Assembly: GCA_022448525.1 (NCBI GenBank) | Contig: JAKVCX010000007.1 | Coordinates: forward strand, 75,035 to 139,034 | Length of the DNA stretch: 64,000 bases | Direction: 5' to 3' | Source of the DNA: Tenacibaculum sp. | Lineage (GTDB): Bacteria; Bacteroidota; Bacteroidia; Flavobacteriales; Flavobacteriaceae | Part shown: one piece after another, positions 42,761 through 52,816 of the stretch | How the letters are laid out: every line of letters begins with the position of its first letter | Numbering within the stretch: position 1 is the first letter of the stretch | Notes under the pieces: generated by a model | Seen by the model: the letters and a program-made list of their open reading frames with translations, nothing else | What the model was told of the DNA's origin: nothing | The model's database searches: none | Position numbers and translations under genes: made by a program

Positions 42761-43780
42761 TTAAATCACAGATTTGAATTGCTCTAAGAAACGAACATCA
42801 TTTTCATAAAACATTCTAATGTCTGGAATTTGGTATAATAACATCGCAATACGCTCAATACCCATTCCAAAAGCATAACCCGAATATTTTGTTGGATCGA
42901 TATTACAGTTTTTCAATACGTTAGGATCAACCATTCCGCATCCCATAATTTCTAACCAACCTGTTCCTTTCGTAATTCTGTAGTCAGTCTCAGTTTCTAA
43001 TCCCCAATAAATATCTACTTCAGCACTTGGCTCAGTAAATGGGAAATATGAAGGACGTAAACGAATCTTCGATTTACCAAACATTTCTTTGGTGAAGTAT
43101 AAAAGAACTTGTTTTAAATCAGCAAATGAAACGTCTGTATCAATATATAATCCTTCTACTTGGTGGAAAATACAATGGGCTCGTGCAGAAATATCTTCGT
43201 TTCTAAAAACTCTTCCTGGAGAAATTGTTCTGATTGGAGGTTCGTTATTCTCCATATATCGAACTTGAACTGAAGATGTATGTGTTCTTAATAAAGTATC
43301 TGGATTCTTTTCAATGAAGAAAGTATCTTGCATATCTCTCGCCGGATGATATTCTGGTAAGTTTAATGCAGTAAAATTGTGCCAGTCATCTTCAATTTCT
43401 GGTCCTTCAGAAACGGTAAACCCGATTCTATTAAAAACTTCAATAATTTGATTTCTTACAATAGAAATTGGATGACGAGAACCTAATTCAATTGGTTCAG
43501 AAGGTCTTGTTAAGTCTCCGTAGACTCCATTTTCCTCAACCGCACTCTCTAAAGCTTCATTTAATTCCGCAACTTTTCCTTCGGCAGACTTCTTTAAATT
43601 GTTTAAAGCTTGTCCAAAATCTTTACGTAATTCTGCGTCAACATTTTTAAATTCAGCAAATAAACCTTTCAGTAAACCTTTACTTCCTAAGTATTTAATT
43701 CTGAAAGCCTCTACTTCTTCTTTGGTAGTTGCTTGAAATGTTTGAACGTCTCCAATGAGCTCTTTAACTTTATCTAACAT
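42761..43780 (-). CDS. pheS: Phenylalanyl-tRNA synthetase alpha subunit
   Basis: A 339-residue class II synthetase subunit that, with PheT, charges tRNA-Phe. The N-terminal coiled-coil arm (about 1-90) is followed by the core: motif 2 SPGRVFRNEDISARAHCIFHQVEG and motif 3 GYAFGMGIERIAMLLY, with the substrate-binding FTEPSAEVDIYW. The partner gene pheT is not in this window, as is usual in Flavobacteriia. The minus-strand promoter TAAATTTG lies about 23 bases before the ATG. Confidence 0.97.
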   Translation of the reverse strand: MLDKVKELIGDVQTFQATTKEEVEAFRIKYLGSKGLLKGLFAEFKNVDAELRKDFGQALNNLKKSAEGKVAELNEALESAVEENGVYGDLTRPSEPIELGSRHPISIVRNQIIEVFNRIGFTVSEGPEIEDDWHNFTALNLPEYHPARDMQDTFFIEKNPDTLLRTHTSSVQVRYMENNEPPIRTISPGRVFRNEDISARAHCIFHQVEGLYIDTDVSFADLKQVLLYFTKEMFGKSKIRLRPSYFPFTEPSAEVDIYWGLETETDYRITKGTGWLEIMGCGMVDPNVLKNCNIDPTKYSGYAFGMGIERIAMLLYQIPDIRMFYENDVRFLEQFKSVI

Positions 43781-43802
43781 AATCCTTCAAAAAATTGAGT
43801 GG

Positions 43803-43810
43803 CAAATTTA
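43803..43810 (-). promoter_or_regulatory. Promoter -7 box (TAAATTTG on minus) for pheS
   Basis: Exact TAnnTTTG match, identical to the aspS box. Leader about 17 bases. Confidence 0.68.
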
Positions 43811-43912
43811 CGTTTTTTTACTGAATTAACATTTTTCTTTCTTCTCTTTACTATAACGTTTTCGTTTCCGCAAAAAAAGAACTTTTTTAAAACGCCAGAT
43901 TAGTTATTTAAC

Positions 43913-43920
43913 TATATTTG
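43913..43920 (+). promoter_or_regulatory. Promoter -7 box (TATATTTG) for gdhA
   Basis: Exact TAnnTTTG match 43 bases before the ATG at 43964. Confidence 0.68.
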
Positions 43921-43960
43921 TACATTATTTTTATTAAAAAAACATTTTTCGAATAACTAA

Positions 43961-45307
<1,347 letters not shown>

Positions 45308-45326
45308 AGAAATTCAATATTATTTT

Positions 45327-45358
45327 AAAAAGCTCATCAGTTACTGATGAGCTTTTTT
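45327..45358 (+). terminator. Intrinsic terminator after gdhA
   Basis: Perfect 14-bp stem AAAAAGCTCATCAG/CTGATGAGCTTTTT with a 3-base loop. Its T-run continues directly into a TATTTTTA promoter-like box. Confidence 0.93.
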
Positions 45359-45365
45359 ATTTTTA
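45358..45365 (+). promoter_or_regulatory. Possible promoter box (TATTTTTA) fused to the gdhA terminator
   Basis: Differs from TAnnTTTG only in the last base. It ends 5 bases before the hydrolase ATG, so the transcript would be leaderless. Confidence 0.4.
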
Positions 45366-45370
45366 TACCT

Positions 45371-46210
45371 ATGGAAAAAATAAAGAATAGAATACTTGAA
45401 GGTAAACATCAAAAACCAATATTAACAGATGTGTTCTTTACAAAAACGAATGAACCTAAACCTGTCATTGTTTTTTGTCACGGATATAAAGGTTTCAAAG
45501 ATTGGGGAGCATGGGATTTAATGGCGGAAGCATTTGCCAAGGAAGCGTTTTTTGTGAAGTTTAATTTTTCACATAATGGAGGAACCATCAATCAGCCTAT
45601 CGATTTTCCTGATTTAGAAGCATTCGGAAATAATAATTACAGTAAAGAATTAGATGATTTAGAGTCTGTAATTGATTGGGTTTTTCAAAATGAAGAGTTC
45701 GCTCGCGAAATAAATTCAGATTCAATTACGTTAATTGGTCATAGTAGAGGTGGTGGGATTGTCTGCATAAAAGCAGAAGAAGATACAAGGATTAGAAATG
45801 TGATTACGTTAGGCGGAGTTTCTAATTTTGGAGAGCGATCTTCAACGGTTGGAGGTTTGGAGCAATGGAAGAAGGATGGTGTCAAATATGTTTTAAATGG
45901 AAGAACGAAACAGCAAATGCCACATTTTTATCAGTTTTATGAAGATTTTAAAGCGAATGAAGAACGCTTTACAATTAAAAGAGCAGTTGAAAATTTAAGC
46001 ATACCACTTTGTATTATTCATGGAAGTAGTGATATATCAATTCTCATAAATGAAGCTGAAAATTTACACAAGTGGAGTTCTCAAAGTGAATTACATATTA
46101 TTGATGAGGCAGATCACGTTTTTGGAGCAAAACATCCTTGGGAAAATAGAGAATTGCCAGCTCATTTAGATGACGCGATCACTATTTGTAAATCATTTTT
46201 AGGGAACTAG
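45371..46210 (+). CDS. Alpha/beta-hydrolase-fold protein
   Basis: A 279-residue cytoplasmic hydrolase. The frame extends upstream to 45347, into the gdhA terminator, so the ATG at 45371 is chosen. Nucleophile Ser in GHSRGGG, oxyanion HGY in VIVFCHGYKGFKDWGAW, acid Asp in IIHGSSDISI and catalytic His in DEADHVFGAKHPW complete the triad. Resembles dienelactone-hydrolase/peptidase-like esterases; substrate unknown. Confidence 0.88.
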   Translation: MEKIKNRILEGKHQKPILTDVFFTKTNEPKPVIVFCHGYKGFKDWGAWDLMAEAFAKEAFFVKFNFSHNGGTINQPIDFPDLEAFGNNNYSKELDDLESVIDWVFQNEEFAREINSDSITLIGHSRGGGIVCIKAEEDTRIRNVITLGGVSNFGERSSTVGGLEQWKKDGVKYVLNGRTKQQMPHFYQFYEDFKANEERFTIKRAVENLSIPLCIIHGSSDISILINEAENLHKWSSQSELHIIDEADHVFGAKHPWENRELPAHLDDAITICKSFLGN

Positions 46211-46382
46211 TGATTTCAATGAGTAAAGTGATTTTCACATTCCATAGGAATGAGTATATTTACGAATTGATAAAAAGAAAACAACGTTTTTTTTATCTTG
46301 TTAAAAATCAAATAATTACAATTAATTTCTTGATACTGAGAATGCATCAGATTTAAGAAGTTATTAAAATAATATATAAATT

Positions 46383-47855
46383 ATGGGTTGTAGCAGTTGC
46401 TCAACTAACAAAAGCGGCGTTCCAAACGGCTGTAAAAGCAATGGAAATTGTGGAACAGGAACATGTGGAAGCGGAAATAAGTTAGCTGTTTTTGATTGGT
46501 TATCGAATATGACTTTACCAACCGGTGAAGCTCCATTTAATATATACGAAGTACGTTTTAAAAACGGAAGAAAACACTTTTATAAAAGCACTGAAAAAAA
46601 GCATAGCATTTCTATGGGAGATGTCGTTGCTGTTGAAGGAAACCCAGGTCATGATATTGGCGTAGTTTCTTTAGCAGGAGAGCTTGTAAAAGTGCAAATG
46701 AAGAAAAGAAAGGTTGCTTTAGATAGTCCTGATGTAAAGAAAATTTACAGAAAGGCTACTCAGAAAGACATTGAAGTTTGGAATACAGCTCGTGATCGTG
46801 AGCTTGAAACACAGCGAAAAGGTAGAGAAATTATTAGTAAGCTTGGACTTAAAATGAAGCTTTCTGATGTTGAATTCCAAGGAGATGGTAATAAGGCTAC
46901 TTTTTATTATACTGCAGATGATCGAGTAGATTTTCGTCAATTAATTCGTGATTTAGCGGGTGCTTTTTCTATTCGTGTTGAAATGAAACAAGTAGGAATG
47001 CGTCAAGAAGCTGCTCGATTAGGAGGAGTAGGTTCTTGTGGTAGAGAATTATGTTGTTCTACTTGGTTAACAGATTTTAGAAAAGTAAATACGGCGGCAG
47101 CTAGATATCAGCAGTTATCATTGAATCCACTAAAACTGGCAGGTCAGTGTGGAAAATTAAAGTGTTGTTTAAATTTTGAATTAGATTCTTATTTAGATGC
47201 TTTAAGCTCTTTTCCAAAACAAGATGTTGTATTAAAAACTGAAAAAGGAGATGCTATTTTTGTAAAAATGGACATCTTTAAAAAATTACTTTGGTATACT
47301 TATAAAGAAGAAAAGTTTAAGTGGTATAAATTGTCTTTGGATCAAGTTAATGAAATAATTGATTTAAATGAGAATAATGATTTAGGAGCACCATTAGAGG
47401 AATATGAAGCAGAGATAGCTGAAGAAATAAAAATAGATTTTGAGAATGTTGTTGGGCAAGATAGTTTAACACGTTTCGATACTCCTAAGAAACCAAAAAG
47501 AAATAGGAATAGGAATCGAAGAAAAGGATCAAATCAAAAAAGAACAGGAAACAACCCATCGAACAGAACTAAAAAAGGAGAGCAAAAAAATACTCCAAAG
47601 CAAGGAGGAAGTTCCAACAATAAAAATAACAAAGGAAATAAACCTGCTGGTCAGGCTCAAAATAAGAAGAATAATAACAAACAGAATCAAAAACAAGGGC
47701 AAGGTCAAAAACAGAACCAAGGTCAGAAGCAGATTCAAAACCAAAAGCAAGGTCCTAAGCAAAATTCTTCTAATAATAAAAAACCAAACAATCAAAGGAG
47801 GAATAAACGTCGTAATTCTGGAAACAATAATAATGCTCAAAAAGATAAGCAATAG
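46383..47855 (+). CDS. ricT: RicT/YaaT-family PSP1-domain protein with long N/K/Q-rich tail
   Basis: A 490-residue protein. The N-terminal Cys-rich start (MGCSSCSTN..CGTGTCGSGNK) and the PSP1 domain (about 50-275) with two clusters, CGRELCC (Cys219, 224, 225) and CGKLKCC (Cys256, 261, 262), match RicT, which in Bacillus forms a complex carrying Fe-S clusters and tunes RNase Y-dependent RNA processing. From residue 369 to the end (about 122 residues) the chain is almost only Asn, Lys, Gln, Gly, Arg and Ser, an intrinsically disordered basic tail that could bind RNA. RicF and RicA partners are not seen here. The end overlaps gldH by 23 bases. Confidence 0.9.
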   Translation: MGCSSCSTNKSGVPNGCKSNGNCGTGTCGSGNKLAVFDWLSNMTLPTGEAPFNIYEVRFKNGRKHFYKSTEKKHSISMGDVVAVEGNPGHDIGVVSLAGELVKVQMKKRKVALDSPDVKKIYRKATQKDIEVWNTARDRELETQRKGREIISKLGLKMKLSDVEFQGDGNKATFYYTADDRVDFRQLIRDLAGAFSIRVEMKQVGMRQEAARLGGVGSCGRELCCSTWLTDFRKVNTAAARYQQLSLNPLKLAGQCGKLKCCLNFELDSYLDALSSFPKQDVVLKTEKGDAIFVKMDIFKKLLWYTYKEEKFKWYKLSLDQVNEIIDLNENNDLGAPLEEYEAEIAEEIKIDFENVVGQDSLTRFDTPKKPKRNRNRNRRKGSNQKRTGNNPSNRTKKGEQKNTPKQGGSSNNKNNKGNKPAGQAQNKKNNNKQNQKQGQGQKQNQGQKQIQNQKQGPKQNSSNNKKPNNQRRNKRRNSGNNNNAQKDKQ

Positions 47856-48333
47856 TATAGTTTTAAAAGTTTTAGCACTTTTATTAATCTTGGTTTCATG
47901 CGATTCCAAAAGAATATTTGATGAATATACTTCAATAGAGAATAATAAATGGGATATAAATTCTTCTGTTGCTTATCAATTTGAAGTTCAAGATACTTTA
48001 GCAAAAAGAAATCTATTTATTAATATTAGAAACAATAATGATTATGAATACAGTAATCTGTTTTTAATTACAAAAATGAGTTTTCCAGACGGACATAAAA
48101 TAGTTGATACATTAGAGTATGATATGGCTGATAAAAACGGAGAGTTTTTAGGAAAAGGTTTTACTGAGCTGAAAGAAAGTAAACTGTTTTACAAAGAACA
48201 AATTCTATTTCCAATTCAAGGAACTTATACTTTAGACATCTTTCAAGCTATGAGAAAAGGTGGAGAAGTAGAAGGTATAAATGCATTAGAAGGCATCGTG
48301 AATGTTGGTTTTAGAATTGAGAAAATAAATTAA
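47833..48333 (+). CDS. gldH: Gliding motility lipoprotein GldH
   Basis: A 166-residue lipoprotein (LILVS-Cys23-DSKRIFDEY), matching GldH, needed for gliding motility and linked to type IX secretion in Flavobacterium johnsoniae. The body YQFEVQDTLAKRNLFINIRNNNDYEYSNLFLI... GKGFTELKESKLFYKEQILFPIQGTYTLDIFQAMR is typical. The ATG at 47833 lies inside ricT, giving a 23-base overlap and likely translational coupling. The order ricT-gldH-PBP1A is one I associate with Flavobacteriia in general. Confidence 0.92.
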   Translation: MLKKISNSIVLKVLALLLILVSCDSKRIFDEYTSIENNKWDINSSVAYQFEVQDTLAKRNLFINIRNNNDYEYSNLFLITKMSFPDGHKIVDTLEYDMADKNGEFLGKGFTELKESKLFYKEQILFPIQGTYTLDIFQAMRKGGEVEGINALEGIVNVGFRIEKIN

Positions 48334-48336
48334 AAA

Positions 48337-50637
48337 ATGACAAAAAAGAAAACTATGAATTTCACAAAATATATTAAATGGTTTTGGGGAATTGTTCTAG
48401 GAGGATTATTCTCATTATGTTTCGTTTTTTTATTAGCTTCTTGGGGAGCTTTTGGTGATTTGCCAACATTTGAAGAATTAGAAAACCCAAAGAATGATTT
48501 GGCTACAGAGATAATTTCTTCTGATGGTAAAACATTAGGTAAGTATTATCTAAAAGAAAACAGGACACCGATTCAGTTTAAAGATTTGCCGGACAATTTG
48601 GTGCAGGCTGTCGTAGCAACCGAAGATGAGCGTTTTTATGAGCACTCGGGAATTGATTTTAGAGGTTTAGCTCGTGCAATTTCAAAATTAGGAAGAAATG
48701 GAGGAGCAAGTACGATTACTCAGCAATTAGCAAAAAATTTATTTCATAAAAGAGAAAAAGCTTCATTAGTAACCAAGTTAACCCAAAAAATAAAAGAATG
48801 GGTAATTGCTGTTAGGCTTGAGCGTCAGTATACCAAACAGGAAATTATTACCATGTATCTTAATAAACAAGGTTTTTTGTTTAATGCTACAGGTATACGT
48901 TCTGCAGCCCGTATTTATTTTGGGAAAGAGCCAAAAGATTTAGATATTCAAGAATCGGCAATTTTAGCTGGAATGTTAAAAAATCCGAGACAATTCAATC
49001 CTTATAGAAAAGTATCACAAAAAAAATCTTTGAGTAGACGAAATGTGGTTTTCAATCAGATGGTAAGGAGTGGGTTTTTAACGGAAGAAAAGAGAGATTC
49101 ACTTCAACAACTTCCTTTAAAAATAAAGTTTACACCAGAAAGTCATAGCGATGGTTTAGCTACTTACTTTAGAGAATATCTAAAGCAATTTATGAAAAGT
49201 TGGGCTAAAGATAATCCTAAGGCTAATGGAGAATATTATGATATTTATAAGGATGGACTAAAGATTTATGTAACAATAGATTCTAGAATGCAAAAGTATG
49301 CGGAAGAAGCTATGACGGAACATATGTCTAATCTGCAAAAATATTTTTTCGAAGAACAAAAGAGAAATAGAACGGCACCTTTTTATGATATTGAGAAAAG
49401 TGATATTCGTAAAATTTTAAATAGAGCTAAGAAAAATTCCGATCGTTACAAGAAAATGAAAGCGGCAGGAAAGTCTGATAAAGAAATAGAAAAAGCTTTT
49501 CAAACAAAAACAGACATGCGCGTGTTTACTTGGAAAGGCGATCGTGACACAGTAATGAGCCCTTATGATTCAATTCGTTATTACAAACATTTCTTGCGTT
49601 CAGGTTTAGCATCAATTGAGCCACAAACTGGTCATATTAAAGCGTGGGTTGGAGGAATTAATAATAAGCATTTTAAGTATGATGCAGTAAAACAGCAGAA
49701 ACGTCAAGTAGGTTCAACATTTAAGCCTTTTGTGTATGCAACAGCAATCAACCAGTTAAAAAGGTCTCCTTGTGATAAATTACCAAATACACCATATACC
49801 ATTCCTAAAGAAAAATATGGTATGCAGGATGATTGGACTCCAAGAAATGTTGGTGAAAAATATGGTGGTGAATTAACATTAAAAGAAGCCTTGGCAGGTT
49901 CCGTTAATGCAATCACTGCTCGTTTAATTGATGAGGTTTCTCCTATTAATGTAGCAAGATTAGCAAAGTCTGCAGGTGTTGAAACAGAATTTCAAGCTAA
50001 TCCATCAATTGCTTTAGGTGCAATTGATTTAACTTTACTTGAAATGACAAGTGCATATTCTACTTTTGCTAATAAAGGAATGCGCGTTTCACCAATGTTT
50101 ATTACTCAAATTGAAGATAAAAATGGTACTGTATTAGAGACTTTTGTTCCTGAAACAAAAGAGGTTTTAAACGAAGAATCGGCCTATGTTATACTGAATT
50201 TAATGGAAGGTGTAACACAATCTGGATCGGGTTTACGATTAAGGACCTATCATCCAAGACCAAAGTTTGTTACGGGTTACCCTTATAAATTTTCAAATGC
50301 AATCGCAGGTAAAACAGGAACAACACAAAACCATACAGATGGTTGGTTCATGGGAATGGTTCCAAATTTAATGACTGGAGTTTGGACGGGAGGAGAGGAT
50401 CGTTCTATTCACTTTGCAGGAATCGATAAAGGTCAAGGAGCAGCAATGTCATTGCCAACTTGGGCTATTTTTATGAGAAAATGTTATGAGGACAAAACAT
50501 TGAATATTAGTAAAGAGCCATTTGAAAAACCAGAAGATCTTTCTATTAATATTGATTGCGAAAAGCACGAAGAAGAAAGTAAGAAAAATAAAGACGGAGA
50601 TCAAAAAGAAGAACAGAAAGAGGAAGACGATTTTTAA
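48337..50637 (+). CDS. Bifunctional penicillin-binding protein 1A
   Basis: A 766-residue class A PBP with one N-terminal membrane segment (about 15-38). The GT51 glycosyltransferase domain has catalytic Glu96 in ATEDERFYEH and GGASTITQQLAKNLF. The transpeptidase has SxxK at Ser460-Lys463 (VGSTFKPF), SVN at 522-524 and KTGT at 659-662. It polymerises and cross-links peptidoglycan in the periplasm. The C-terminal tail is acidic/Lys-rich. It starts 3 bases after gldH, so it shares the ricT-gldH transcript. Confidence 0.95.
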   Translation: MTKKKTMNFTKYIKWFWGIVLGGLFSLCFVFLLASWGAFGDLPTFEELENPKNDLATEIISSDGKTLGKYYLKENRTPIQFKDLPDNLVQAVVATEDERFYEHSGIDFRGLARAISKLGRNGGASTITQQLAKNLFHKREKASLVTKLTQKIKEWVIAVRLERQYTKQEIITMYLNKQGFLFNATGIRSAARIYFGKEPKDLDIQESAILAGMLKNPRQFNPYRKVSQKKSLSRRNVVFNQMVRSGFLTEEKRDSLQQLPLKIKFTPESHSDGLATYFREYLKQFMKSWAKDNPKANGEYYDIYKDGLKIYVTIDSRMQKYAEEAMTEHMSNLQKYFFEEQKRNRTAPFYDIEKSDIRKILNRAKKNSDRYKKMKAAGKSDKEIEKAFQTKTDMRVFTWKGDRDTVMSPYDSIRYYKHFLRSGLASIEPQTGHIKAWVGGINNKHFKYDAVKQQKRQVGSTFKPFVYATAINQLKRSPCDKLPNTPYTIPKEKYGMQDDWTPRNVGEKYGGELTLKEALAGSVNAITARLIDEVSPINVARLAKSAGVETEFQANPSIALGAIDLTLLEMTSAYSTFANKGMRVSPMFITQIEDKNGTVLETFVPETKEVLNEESAYVILNLMEGVTQSGSGLRLRTYHPRPKFVTGYPYKFSNAIAGKTGTTQNHTDGWFMGMVPNLMTGVWTGGEDRSIHFAGIDKGQGAAMSLPTWAIFMRKCYEDKTLNISKEPFEKPEDLSINIDCEKHEEESKKNKDGDQKEEQKEEDDF

Positions 50638-50676
50638 TTACATCATTGAAACAAAACTTAGCAAACAACTGAATAA

Positions 50677-51378
50677 ATGATCAATAAAAAAGTAAATAAT
50701 GTGGAAGAAGCATTAGAAGGCGTTTCAAGTGGAATGACTTTAATGCTTGGAGGTTTCGGATTATGCGGAATTCCTGAAAACGCTATTAACGAATTAGTGA
50801 AATTAGGAGTTAATAATCTTACATGTATTTCAAATAATGCAGGAGTTGATGATTTTGGATTAGGATTATTATTACAAAATCGTCAAATAAAAAAAATGAT
50901 TTCTTCTTATGTAGGAGAAAATGATGAATTTGAACGTCAAATGCTTTCTGGAGAGTTAGAGGTTGAATTAACTCCTCAAGGGACTTTAGCGGAAAAATGT
51001 AGAGCAGCTCAAGCTGGTTTTCCAGCGTTTTATACACCAGCTGGTTACGGAACAGAAGTAGCGGAAGGTAAAGAAACAAGAGAGTTCGACGGAAAAATGT
51101 ACGTTTTAGAACCAGCTTTTAAAGCAGATTTTGGTTTTGTAAAGGCATGGAAAGGTGATGCTGCGGGAAATTTAATTTTCAAAGGAACGTCAAGAAATTT
51201 CAATCCAAATATGTGTGGAGCGGCAAAAATTACGGTTGCCGAAGTAGAAGAATTAGTTCCAGTAGGTGAGTTAGATCCAAATCAAATTCACATTCCTGGG
51301 ATTTTTGTACAACGTATTTTTCAAGGAGAAAAATATGAGAAGAGAATTGAACAACGCACAGTAAGACAAAGAAACTAA
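50677..51378 (+). CDS. scoA: 3-oxoacid CoA-transferase subunit A
   Basis: A 233-residue subunit of succinyl-CoA:acetoacetate-type CoA transferase (SCOT), which activates ketone bodies for degradation. Family signatures: [14 protein letters not shown] near residue 27 and the [27 protein letters not shown] block. Two bases separate it from the subunit B gene, the usual arrangement. The acetoacetate-versus-other-substrate question is not settled by sequence alone. Confidence 0.93.
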   Translation: MINKKVNNVEEALEGVSSGMTLMLGGFGLCGIPENAINELVKLGVNNLTCISNNAGVDDFGLGLLLQNRQIKKMISSYVGENDEFERQMLSGELEVELTPQGTLAEKCRAAQAGFPAFYTPAGYGTEVAEGKETREFDGKMYVLEPAFKADFGFVKAWKGDAAGNLIFKGTSRNFNPNMCGAAKITVAEVEELVPVGELDPNQIHIPGIFVQRIFQGEKYEKRIEQRTVRQRN

Positions 51379-51380
51379 TC

Positions 51381-52037
51381 ATGGCTTTAGATAAAAACGG
51401 AATCGCAAAACGTATAGCAAAAGAAGTAAAAGACGGTTATTACGTAAATCTTGGGATTGGAATCCCAACTTTAGTAGCAAACTTTGTAAGAGACGATATT
51501 GAAGTAGAGTTTCAAAGTGAAAACGGAGTGTTAGGAATGGGACCTTTCCCGTTTGAAGGAGAAGAAGATGCAGATATTATTAACGCGGGGAAACAAACGA
51601 TTACTACATTACCAGGAGCAAGTTTTTTTGACTCTGCAACTAGTTTTTCCATGATTCGTGGAAAGCACGTTGATTTAACCATTTTAGGAGCTATGGAAGT
51701 AGCAGAGAATGGAGACATCGCAAACTGGAAAATTCCTGGTAAAATGGTGAAAGGAATGGGAGGAGCGATGGATTTAGTTGCTTCAGCTGAAAATATTATT
51801 GTGGCTATGATGCACACCAACAAAAGAGGTGAATCAAAGTTATTAAAGAAGTGTTCATTACCGCTAACAGGAGTAGGTTGTGTAACTAAAATTGTTACAA
51901 ATCTTGCTGTTTTAGAAATTAAAGACGATACATTTCATTTGTTAGAAAGAGCTCCTGGAGTTTCGGTTGAAGAAATCCAAAAAGCTACAGAAGGAACTTT
52001 GGTTGTTAACGGTGAAATTCCAGAAATGAGTATTTAA
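51381..52037 (+). CDS. scoB: 3-oxoacid CoA-transferase subunit B
   Basis: A 218-residue subunit B carrying the active-site Glu47 in FQSENGVLGMGP, which forms the glutamyl-CoA thioester. VNLGIGIPTLVAN near residue 22 is the other signature. Its TAA shares one base with the ATG of the exonuclease gene, so three genes are tightly coupled. Confidence 0.94.
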   Translation: MALDKNGIAKRIAKEVKDGYYVNLGIGIPTLVANFVRDDIEVEFQSENGVLGMGPFPFEGEEDADIINAGKQTITTLPGASFFDSATSFSMIRGKHVDLTILGAMEVAENGDIANWKIPGKMVKGMGGAMDLVASAENIIVAMMHTNKRGESKLLKKCSLPLTGVGCVTKIVTNLAVLEIKDDTFHLLERAPGVSVEEIQKATEGTLVVNGEIPEMSI

Positions 52038-52798
52038 TGAAAGTAATCTCATATAACGTAAACGGAATAAGAGCAGCTTTAAAAAAGGGCCTTACAGAAT
52101 GGTTAAAAGCTGCAAATCCAGATGTAATTTGCATTCAAGAGACAAAGGCTCAAAAAGAGCAAATAAATGCTGAAGATTTTGAATTAGTAGGATATCCTTA
52201 CCAATATTGGTTTTCTGCTGAAAAGAAAGGATATTCAGGTGTTGCGGTTTTTTGTAAAAAAGAACCAAATCATGTAGAATTTGGAACGGGAATTGAGTCT
52301 ATGGATCATGAAGGACGAAATATTCGCGTCGATTATGATGATGTTTCAATCATGAGTATGTATTTACCTTCTGGAACTAATTCGGCTCGTTTGGATTATA
52401 AGTTCAATTACATGGATGAAATTCTGGAATATGCCACTGAGTTGAGAAAAACAGTGCCTAATCTTGTTATTTGTGGTGATTATAATATTTGTCACGAAGA
52501 AATCGATATTCATAATCCAAAAATGAAAGGGGTTTCTGGTTTCCTTCCCGAGGAAAGAGAATGGTTAGGGAAATTTATAGATAGTGGTTTTATTGATAGT
52601 TTCCGTTTCAAAAATCCGGATAGACAAGAATATTCTTGGTGGAGTTATAGAGCCAATGCAAGAGCCAATAATAAAGGTTGGCGTTTAGATTATTGTATGG
52701 TTACAGAGCCTTTACGAGATAAAATTTCTAGAGCTTATATCTTGCCTGAAGCTAAGCATTCTGATCATTGTCCTGTCGCAGTAGAATTTAACTTTTAA
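52037..52798 (+). CDS. xth: Exodeoxyribonuclease III
   Basis: A 253-residue AP endonuclease/3'-exonuclease of base-excision repair. Catalytic signatures: IQETKAQ (metal-binding Glu), VICGDYNICHEEID, and SDHCPVAVEFNF near the C-terminus with the Asp-His pair. The start overlaps the stop of the CoA-transferase subunit B gene by one base. Confidence 0.95.
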   Translation: MKVISYNVNGIRAALKKGLTEWLKAANPDVICIQETKAQKEQINAEDFELVGYPYQYWFSAEKKGYSGVAVFCKKEPNHVEFGTGIESMDHEGRNIRVDYDDVSIMSMYLPSGTNSARLDYKFNYMDEILEYATELRKTVPNLVICGDYNICHEEIDIHNPKMKGVSGFLPEEREWLGKFIDSGFIDSFRFKNPDRQEYSWWSYRANARANNKGWRLDYCMVTEPLRDKISRAYILPEAKHSDHCPVAVEFNF

Positions 52799-52816
52799 AG
52801 ACAGAGATAATTGAAT

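Noticed and set aside
47487..47855. RicT tail as a frameshift or sequencing error
   Set aside because: The frame remains open to a clean stop, composition is consistently N/K/Q/G/R, and other phases give nothing sensible.
47529..47909. 126-residue hydrophobic minus-strand frame opposite ricT/gldH
   Set aside because: It is the complement of the Asn/Lys/Gln-rich ricT tail, which automatically yields Leu/Ile/Phe-rich translation; no start context.
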